From positions 4,330,501-4,394,500 of the forward strand of contig OZ026848.1 of the NCBI GenBank assembly GCA_964023205.1: 64,000 bases of DNA, in the 5' to 3' direction. Below the pieces are notes generated by a model that was not told the origin of the DNA, searched no databases, and saw only the letters and a list, made by a program, of their open reading frames with translations. The position numbers were made by a program, and so were the translations under genes. Positions 48,368 through 59,200 of the stretch are shown in pieces. The first letter of the stretch is position 1. Every line of letters starts with the position of its first letter. This DNA is from Lutraria lutraria (taxonomy: Eukaryota > Mollusca > Bivalvia > Venerida > Mactridae).

Positions 48368-48693
48368 CAGTCAAACCTGTGAACAAAGGTCATCCTTGGG
48401 AAAGGCAAAAAGCGGCCGTCATTGACAGGTTATTTTTATTTGGAGGTAATTTTGTTCTAAGAAATCAATGAGGGTTTTCATAAGAATGGCTGTCATTGAC
48501 AGGTTACCTTTATTTGGAGGTAATTTTGTTCTAAGAAATCAATGAGGGTTTTCATAAGAATGGCCGTCATTGACAGGTTATTTTTATTTGGAGGTAATTT
48601 TGTTCTAAGAAATCAATGAGGGTTTTCATAAGAATGACCTTTATTGACAGGGTGGCCGTTATTCAGCAGTGGCTGCTTACACAGGATTGACTG
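48368..48693. mobile_element. pogo-like MITE, family 2, with an internal 74-bp triplication
   Basis: Starts CAGTCAAACCTGTGAACAAA and ends GCTTACACAGGATTGACTG, with TA on both outer sides (48366-48367, 48694-48695). Inside, a 74-bp unit starting GTCATTGACAGGTTA begins at 48418, 48492 and 48566 and again, partially, at 48640. The three full units differ at only a few positions, so the expansion is recent compared with the family's divergence. Confidence 0.85.
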
Positions 48694-48847
48694 TAACATA
48701 CTAAATATTCCGTAACGAAAGTACCTGTACAGGTAATTTATTTTACATATTCGTTATACTAATTTGATTATTTGAAAGACTATCAGACAATTACAGATTT
48801 AGAAGAAGTCAACACAGCATTAAAGGTGATCTTGACTCTTTTTTTCA

Positions 48848-49036
48848 ATAAAGGGAGGGGGCATTAATTGGAGGAGGGGCGTACATTAAGAAAGGGGCTT
48901 TTATGGGAGTGGGCATAATTTGGGGAGGGCTTTAATTGGGGTTGGGCATAATTTAGAAAGGGACTTTTATAGGGGGTGGGGCATAATTTAGGGAGGGGCT
49001 TTTATTGGGGGTTGGGCATAATTTTGGGAAGGACTT
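48848..49036. repeat. G-rich tandem repeat, five to six irregular units
   Basis: Units around 35 bp of the form GGGCATAATTTGGGGAGGG followed by CTTTTATTGGGGG repeat with length variation. The plus strand is purine-rich with many runs of three to five G. Confidence 0.8.
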
Positions 49037-50295
49037 CCATTAGGGAATATATGGTGAATCATTCTGGTGTATTCATTTTTCCATACCATACTTCTATCAT
49101 TCTATCTATATATGAACTGTTATACTTTTCTTCAATGTTTAAACAAGACCTGCTAAGTGACATCATTAGAACAGTCAAACATCTGTAACCACATGTACAT
49201 ACTGAACACATGATGTATAAAATCACAGAAACAAATCAATTGCTTCAGACGGTTACACTGAAAAGATTTGCTGTATTGATATGATTATATAACTATTTAA
49301 GCATTCATATCTATATATCTGCAGTGTACCTTAACTCTTAACAGTGGGAAGGTAGGCATTTATTTGCAAATATTTCATCCTTATACCAAAAGTGAAACAC
49401 AGGAATAAAAAACAAATATCACAATAGCATTTCTTGGGGATTGGGTGATCACAGGGGTGTCAATAGAGCCAAATTAAAAATCCTGAAAATCATGCGCAGC
49501 TGACCATTTTTGCCAAACAAGAGGCATTCAACCACATTGTTTCCTCAGTTTGCATTAAAGAAAATCCTTCAGAGCAGATTAAATTGACCATAACTTTGCC
49601 ATTTCTTGAGATAATTTCATCAAATAACTTTCATTTCACTCAGAATCATGGCTCTTTCAGGACAGATAAATCTGGAATTCCAGATTATTGTCACCCCTGG
49701 TGATCTTTAAATGAGTTTTGCAACTGCAAAACAACAACATCTCAACGATTACCTAATTGTGAATACAGACATGTATTACATGATCTTTTTCATAAAATGT
49801 CACACATTATTTTAAGAAAATAAGTTTTATGAGCATACCATCACAGAAAAAATTGTGACTATGAATACTTAACATTCTAATAAAATATCTTGTACTATTA
49901 TTTTGCATAATTACACTTTTAACTCTCGAGTCCATAAGACAATTAGTATAATACTAGGTTTTCTTGCGGAACATACATTTTAAATCACAAAAAGTATACA
50001 AAACAAAGGCTGTAATTCTGACATATCATATTCACATTCACTTTACCAGTAGAATCATGATTGGCCGAAATTAGGATTTTAAAAATCAATGACAATCTAA
50101 AAAGCATGTATTTGACAACTACCAAATCAATCATTATGGTCCAGCTTGATATACATCTCAAACAGGTGCCACGCTTATTGCAATAGGTTAGACACGTCTA
50201 AAACTTCATGGTAGCCAACACAAGATGTGAGTATCACATATGACACATTTGAACACAGACATTAATATAAAACTGCAAATTTCATAGTCTTTCTT
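49037..50295. other. Region downstream of the DUF4773-like gene
   Basis: No coding feature seen. On the minus strand it follows the stop codon of the next gene and may contain its 3'UTR; a TTTATT (minus-strand AATAAA) occurs near 49360, but the cleavage site is undecided. Confidence 0.4.
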
Positions 50296-53200
50296 TCAAG
50301 GCATGAAATTTCCCAGATTTTGAGCTCCATTCTCTTCTGAGTCCTTGGACATTCTTCCTGGAATCTGGAAACACCCAACCGGAAATGAGCTCACCGTCCG
50401 GTTGTAAAGTGTCAAGTCAAACTCCATGCAACCGGACAAATGTATTTTATGGTTATCACTTTCAATATTTACTTTCGCTGTCACATTTGAGAACAAAGTG
50501 CAAACACCAGCTGCCTTAGATGTTGATTCAAGACAAATCTTAGGTGGGAATTCAGCTGAAAAAATAAGAATATATGACCATTATTAATTATTACTATATC
50601 CTTAAATTACATGTATACATGTACATACAAAGATCCTAGTTTCTGTTTCATGACCAACCAAATTTTCTACAAATTGTGGACTTTTTTTCAGTCTAAATTG
50701 ATTTATTTTGCTGATACATGTAGTATCATTTTCATATGAACTTTTTAATAAATATAATAAAGAATTAAAGTATGTTTTACAGCAAGTCCTGTAGATCTAC
50801 CAACCCTTTCATTTTTGGTGATGCCAAAAAAAAAACTCTGTAGTATCCAGGTTTAAATTGTTCATGCCTATGACTTAGAAGTAACAAGTAAAATATGCCA
50901 TTGATATAATTATTTATACACACAAACAGCAGTTACAGTAACAAATTACAGTTAAGAAATGTGCAAATTGACACTGCAAATTTAATAATATATTATGACA
51001 TCCAACAAATGTTTACAATAAAAATTAATCATATATTATGACATCCAATGAATGTTTACAATAAAAAAAATTATGATCTAAAACATTCATTACATGAGTG
51101 ATATCTGGTTTTGTTTTTGTAAATAGAACATGAAGGATTTCTAATCTGTGATAAACGAGTATTCTGTATAGTTAATTCCAATAAATAAACATGAATTTTA
51201 ATGCAAACATTAAAAATGACAGTTCCTTGGTCTTAAACAACATCTTTAATATCACAAGAAAATGAGATTACTTGCATAGTCATAAATTTGCCAAATTGAT
51301 CTTACCCGAATATTTGTCATGCACCCATTTTCATGATACCACAGACTTTGTATTGCATACGTTTTGGCGGGGCTAAATTTTTGAAAAGTTAAATATTGGT
51401 GGTGATCAAGATTTGGCTATTTCTTAAATATCCACCACAATTGTCTGTCACCCTCTAAAATGATATTAATGTGCACTACACTGTAATTTGCTGTATATCT
51501 TATAAAGGTTCCTGAAACCATTTTCACACCTTAATTCCTACTACTTGTACAATGTCCTTTTCTTACTGTATTAAACATTGTTAATAGTATCCCTTTCTTA
51601 TAAAAATTGCAAACACAGTTGACATTTAATTAGCACCTTTTATTAACAAAAGGTATGTTGGTGTTAGTTTTTTCACTATTATTTGTGGTGTTATATATAT
51701 ATTGGTGGGGTTTTAAATTGGCTGAAATCTATCAATTAACTGCCAAACTAGTGAACATAAAACCACCGCCAAAATTTCAACATATACAGTAAGTGACTAA
51801 CACAAATACATAGATACAAGCTGTTTACATAAGATATACAAATAAGATAAGTGAAGAGGGGAAGACCACATCCCAATACTTAATTATGTGGCAAATAAGA
51901 ATTTGTTAAAGGGGCATGCCCTGGAACTGCTGTGTCTTGCTTTTCATACACCAAAAATGCGTTTATCATTTTGTAAAACCAATCATTATCGAAAAGTCAA
52001 AGAAGAATGGGCGTTCAAAAATGACCCTATAACACGTGCATTGGTATTTGTATGTCAGTTTGAATAAAAGGCTGTCAGCCTTTTATTGACAACAACAATA
52101 CTTCTGATTCATCTGAGAGTTTAACTGAGTGTGTGCGCTGCCTTTCAAGCAGCATAACAATGATATTTACCTATAATTGATCGATAGATGAGCTTTATGT
52201 TGCAAAAATGAACATTACATGACTTTTGTGCAATATTTACCATTTCACAGTTTGTAGACATTTTCCGTGATGTTTTCGGTTTTGACAGATCCCGAAAGGG
52301 TCGAGTTGTGAAAATGACGAATACTTTCTGAGACAGAAATTGGCAGGTTTGATAAATCTTGAAATGTGTATTTTGAGTAAACTAGCCGGATATTTCGTAA
52401 CCATTTTACAGGACTTTTATTAATTGATTTAGGCATTAAAATGATACCAATTTGATTGCTATTCGAGACGCTTCAGTTCCAGGGCATTCCCCTTTAAACT
52501 GGTACATGTATAGAAGCCACTCAAAAAACACACACACACAAACATACCAGCTATTTTCCTTTCAAATATCTTTGCTTTATCAATGGAATATTCAAATGTT
52601 AATTCCTGAAAAAAAAATAAGAAAAGTTAATATTGACTTTTTGCAAACACAAGTAGTTCATGTAGAAAATCTCTTAATGATTTATAAATAAAGAACATGA
52701 CTGCATTAAGGATTTAAATACTGTGGGTATTTATTAAGAAATGCTTGGTTAAGTATCTGATGATACTCCAGAGTCTTCAGCCTTTGACAGAGTTAAAACC
52801 TCTCATGCACAACTTCATATGCTGATAAATATTTGATTTCTGTATAACTTCATAACTTTGCTCTTAACACTTATGCAGATATGTGCGACACAAAATTTTA
52901 CGACAGACAGACAAGACCCATTAAATGATTTTCCTTAAATGTTTTTCAAGGATTTTTTTCAAATCAGTTTGGAGTTGAGATCCGGCCATTGAATGTCGAT
53001 GCACATTGTCGCTAAATTGACAATTGACAAAATGATGTTACATGTACTGACATACAACTTACAGGGATTTCTTTTACTTAGAAAGTGACACTGATAGACA
53101 TTGTCTTCCTTTCAGAAAATACGCTTTAATTTTTTCCTGTCTGCATTGCAAATATTCTCCAAATTTGTCTTTTTCATGTAGTTTTCCCCCTTTTTAACAG

Positions 53201-56200
53201 CGACAGCATCTTCAACTATTTGTAAACAAAAACTCAAACTTACCTGAGCTTTGGATGAGAAAGTTATGAAAGAGCAGGCAGTGCTATTGAGTAACATCCA
53301 CTTATTATAGACCCTAACACAGCACATACATTCCAAGTCCTTACAGTCACAATACCCTAATCCGTATCTAGCTTCACTAATATTTAACTGTCTGGTAACA
53401 TTAGATGACATTAATGGATGATACTCCATGTCTGTCAGATTCTGTTGAACTTTCAAGTATTGAGTATCTTTCATAATGTTTCCTATCGCCTCAAAAGAAA
53501 GATTCAGGGGCCACTTTACAGGGCTATAAATCAGCTTAATGTACTCTGGTTTTTTAATCACACCAAAATCTTGCAATTTTTCAATTGTTTTGTTTTTCAC
53601 CTTTTCCCAATCTCCCATTGTTTTATTTTTCAAAGTTTCACCCATCTCAATCACTTTATTTTCCATTTTCTTCAGGACAGGTGGGTCAGTATTATTCAAT
53701 TTCTTCACCGTAGCATTTGCCGGCTTTGTTGGTATTTTCATTGTGACATTTTTAACTCCACTCTTTTCCTTCTGTATCTCAACATTCTTACTTCCATCCT
53801 CCTTCTCTTCAACAGGATTTTCCACATCTGCTGATTTTTCTTCAACTTTAACAACATCATCAGCAGCTTTGTTGTTATCGTTATGATTTATTTGGACTGC
53901 ATTATCACCATTGTCACCAAATGGTCTAACATTATCAGCAACAAGTTGTTCTACCTCAGGAGGTGGTCTAGGAATGGCTTGTTTCCCTGGAACATTGACA
54001 ACTTCACCATGAATATCAGAATCACTAGGTGGTTTAACTGGTTGTCCTACCTTTCCCTACAAAAAAGACAAATGTTATAAATATGCTTGAAAGAGATCTT
54101 TTTTTCCAGTCAGCCAAACTAACCAGAAGTACAATTAGATCCAAGCATGTGCCGGTTTCAATATATATTTCAATAATCAAGAAAGCATCAAGTTCAAGTA
54201 AACAAATAACAAAACTATTTAATTGATTCCTACATAATAGAGCAACTAATAAATCAATGTAAACTTATCCTACATCTAAGAGGTTAGTTCAGTCTTTGAA
54301 TTTAGCCCAGGACCGAGTCCACCAATGAAAATGGCTGTTGATACAGTAATTTTGTAAAGTTCAGTGGTCCAAAGGTCCATGAAATTATGTGTGTACTTTT
54401 CTAGTCCACTTAAAGTTCATTCGGTCCACAAGCATTTTCACTGGACTGGATGTCCAGAGATTAAACCGTTTTTCTTGACGACTGAAGGATTAGACTTGAT
54501 GACTTTATTGAACAGGGTTTTTTCTCGGTATTTTGGGAATATGACCCATACCCTTGGGATTGAGAATTTTCGCGGTGTTTTAATCAAAATTGGGGAAAAA
54601 TGTATAACTACAATTTTTGCAATGTTCAACTTATTCTACTTATTCTCCCAAAGAACAGTAGCGGAATAAGGTATTTATTACCAATAGTGATGTTAATGAA
54701 CTTACAAAATTAATTTAAAAAAAACACTAAAAAAAATCTTTTTTTCTTTTTTTTTTTGATTGGGAATTTTTGTCTGTGAATTGGGAAAAAAAGATACTAT
54801 TTTCCATTGGGAATTTGACCGAATTTCGGCTATAAAATCGCCCTAAAAAAATCCATGAATTAACAAGCAACATCATACCTCAAACATTTCTCTTTCAAAT
54901 GGTGGTTCAAGTGGCACCATAACTCTTCGAGTGACACTCTCCTTAGAAGCATCATGTGGGAGTACACCATTATGGTATTTATTGTCTGAAAAGTAAAATA
55001 TGGTTTCATAAAAACCAAGGATACAATTCCAAGCTTGATGTCTATGTAACTTGTAAGCCATCAGGCACCTACACATAAAGTTTCATCACAAATGGGTTAC
55101 AAACGCTTATCATTGAGTTCAGATAAACGTTGCCCTATAACAATTGGGATATTAAAGGAACTTGTTTTTGCCATAGGTTGTTTATTTAAAAGAAAATACA
55201 ACATAACTTTGTATACAGCAATGTTTACTTTAGCCCTTTTCGCTTTATTAAGGGTCGGCGAAGTTGCATACTCAACCACAGGGTCTCACACTTTGTCCTA
55301 CAAAGACATCAAAATACTATCAAGAAAGAATATTCCATCAAAGCTATTGCTTTCATTTAGACATTTCAAACATTCCAAGGCACCTGTTTCGATAGAAATA
55401 CCACCTTTCAAAAATGTTAAGGTGTGTCCGGTCAAAGCAGTCTATGCTTACAGTACACTTCGCCCAATTGGTAAGGGTCAATTTTTTGTCAATCAATCAG
55501 GGTCTCCGGTTTCAACAAAACAGTTCAGTCTGATTTTATGAAAATGCATTTCTAAGATAGGCCTCAACCCCTGTCACTATACATCACATAGTTTTAGAAT
55601 AGGAGGTGCAACATTAGCTCATTCAAGAAATTTCACGGATTCACAAATCAGAAAATTGGGCAGGTGGCACTCGAACGCATTCAATTCCTATCTTCGTCCA
55701 TCTTCAATCCCATTTGGATGAAAGAATTGTTCCTCATTTCTTGACCAATTTGAATTTTTGTGTACGGCATGTGCCAGTCTTTCACTGTATGAAATATTTG
55801 GTTGCAATACTGTTTTGTTTTTTGTTAACCTGTTGAACAGTGCTTTCATTTCCCACTTTTGAACATAGACCAGCTTAGGTGGCTATGCTTCATTTTGGTG
55901 GTGGTTGCTTTTAGATTTAACAGAAGTTAAGATGCAGTAGCTAACTTAAAACATACTCATACTAGTCATGTTCATTTTATTGGACTTGATTTTTATCAAA
56001 ATCAAGTCCTTTGTAATCGTAGACTTATATTGGTCGCTGGACTCCATAACAGCTTGGTTAAAAGAATGCCACATAAAGGAAATAGTACGCAACTAAATGG
56101 TGTGTTTATATAGAAGTATCTGGAATATTTCCCCAATTAAGTGTGTCAGATCTAAATATGATTTCAAATCATTCTATTGTCACTACATGGAAAGAGTCAT

Positions 56201-59200
56201 GTATCTAAATTAGTGCTTGTCGGTAGATACATGAGATATTCAAATGCGTAGAATTAAAACCGCGTATTCACTGTCCAATAAAATATCTTGCCGTAAAAGT
56301 AGTTCTACTTTCGGTTTTCGTTCGATAGAACTTTCAGAAAAATCTCCACGGACGTATTCATGCATTTGCAACAATCTACCATCGATGTGTGTGTTTTGTG
56401 CCTTTCTAACATTTCTTAATATTACAAAGCGAATTCTCATTTAATCGTATTCCGGGATATTCACACCAACTAGTGTTATTTTGATAACGGAATCGCTATT
56501 TATAGACTCACTCCCCGCAGTGGCTAGTAGCAAAGCGTAACCGATGTGGGGAGTTTCATTTATCGAAGGTTGAATGTTAAAACTGCGGCTTAAGAATAAT
56601 AATTCGAGTCGCTAAATACGAACGTAAATTACTGGATACGTGCTTTTAAAATTTACTGTTTAAGAGTTCCTTTTACGCCAGATTATTTAGAATTACATAA
56701 TCACGTCTGAATTTCATGCAACATCGGGTTAACTATAGGTCATATAGGTCTTACTCTACTGTGTCAGGACCTTTTTGATTTGAGTGACCCTGAATGTGTT
56801 CAATGCGACGATGTTCTGTTGTGTTAAAACCAGAAGAATCAATGTTTGTATTTACTGTTACTGAAGTGTTGTTAACTAGTTTTGTACAATAAATAGTTTT
56901 TAATGCAATTAAATTGTCCTCAATTAATGTGCTAATCATTAAACTTCCAATATCAGGCTTTTTTCATTTTAAAATTTTTGCAAAGGGACTACATATAGTA
57001 AAGCCCTAGCTTATGTCATTTACCTATATGCATATGACCTGCATTACAATATGAATGAAAAATCGGTCCGTAATTTTAAATGTTAAAATATTTGTATGGG
57101 CTCGAACGATGTGGGTACACATTTCTCTCTTTTGTCTCGTATGGTAAAAATCAAGTCAGACAGTACTTTCAGTACTTTGATTGATGTATGATATTTAAGG
57201 GTTATTATACTAGTTGCAATGCCGGTCTCTCTGTATATATGTTGATGAACCGCATATATACATTTAGATATATATGTGAGTTCGCAATATCCTGCTTTTG
57301 TATGTATGTATGTTTGTTACACCACTTGTTCTTGAACAGTTTTTGTTAATATATGAAGAACATATTAGTCACCATAATGCTTACAGTGACTGGCTTAGGC
57401 GGCATTTGTGTTCATTTTGGTGGCTGATGTGAAATGTTCACTACAGTTGTTGCTTATATTATGTATAACTCTTTGTTTAAATAAGTTTGGCAAGAGCTTT
57501 TGTACACTTTTTATATGATATGACACAGTTGTTCTCATTGACTGTCTTAAGCGGCAATGTGGACTGTTGTCATGTATGCTGTATACATGGTTTTCTGATA
57601 TTAAAGAACTTTAAAGTTATACATCTTGAGTTTACGGCAAAATGTCCTTGCTGTCTCCCACAGGGTATTTCAGGATTAGAGTTTGCTTGTCTGGGCGGCC
57701 ATAAAGCCCGGTTCCCAGTCATTATGTTGTGGCGGTATTTTTTGCCCAGTTAAAACAATGATGTTATGTTTCAATGGTTTTGTGTTTATGAATTCTCTGC
57801 TACTACATACTTTGCTGTACATATTTTATACTACTACATACTTTGCTGTACATATTTTATACATTACATGTTTGATAATATTATGGCTTTAATAAAAGCC
57901 CAGTTTCAACTCATCTACATGTTTGTTATTGTTTTACCAGCTTCACAAACTCTTTACACTTTATACCCCTTGAAGACTATAAAATATGGTTTCATAAAAA
58001 CCAAGGATACAATTCCAAGCTTGATGTCTATGTAACTTGTAAGCCATCAGGCACCTACACGTAAAGTTTCATCACAATACCTCAATCCAAACACAAGTTA
58101 TAGTGCAGAAGATGATTTTCTATTTTTAATAGTGATCTTGATCTGTCCGATCTCGAATACAGTACCAAACAATGTAACCATACAAGCTTGCTATATGCAT
58201 GAACCAAGTTGGGTTTGGTTTGGTCAATCAAAAAGCTTGGTCTGAATGTAAGCTACCTACACACCAAATTGCATTGCAATCATCTCAAACTTAACTACAG
58301 TTATAGAGCAGAAACTGATTTACGATTATTAATAACAGTGACCTTGACCTAATTCACCCCAAATACATTCCCATGCTAGATGTCCTTGAAAGGATGCTAC
58401 ATACAAAGTTTATCAAGATTGGTCAATCCAAACTTAAGTCATCTGTTTAACTACTATTCTACGTGTAATTTTAAGAGTAGTGACCTTGACCTGGACCTGA
58501 CTGACCCAAAATACAATCCCTGGACACAACTGACCCCAAATACATTCCCAAGCTAGGTTTTCATGCAAAGATACTACATACAAAGTTTGGTAAAGATTGG
58601 TCAATCTAAACTTAAGTTATGGACCAGAAACAACCAGGGTGAAGCCCACCTGCCCATCTGCTTGCTCTAAAAAAATCCTAGTGGTTTCCATAGCAACCAG
58701 AGTGTTGAATGAAATAATTATTTAAACAACTTTTTAAGGAGATATTAATTCCTGCAAGGTTTGGTTGCAATTGGCCGAATGATTTAGGAGGAAGTGTAGT
58801 TTAAAGAAAGGTTTGCTGCCACTTCATGACGCAATTTGGAAACAGGGTGATGACATAAAAAGTGTATACTGTGTAATCAATACTCATAATTTAACACTTA
58901 AATTGACAGAATTTGTACTTGCCATACCTCTAAATTATATTAGTAAATATGGTATGAGAATTGATCAATTGGTGATATAATACTAGACAGGTAGGTCAAT
59001 TAGTTATGACAACATACATGTACATTGAATGTGTTTACAATTTATACATGTACTGTGCTTATAATGGATAAATTAATACATATACATTGTATATGCCCTC
59101 AGGCATTCACTTTATTATATAACCAATGTGAAATGTTAACATAAACAATTTAATGTTTGCCCTACATTTTAAGCCAATATGATAATTTAACTCCAATATT

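Noticed and set aside
53418..53886. Plus-strand frames of 115-138 codons opposite exon 3 of the DUF4773-like gene
   Set aside because: They are antisense to a well-supported exon with matching splice sites; their Phe/Ser-rich composition is the reverse complement of Glu/Lys-rich coding sequence.
55092..57979. A DIRS-type retrotransposon with reverse transcriptase
   Set aside because: No reverse-transcriptase motif was found in the insert; only the recombinase catalytic domain is present, so the class is left open.
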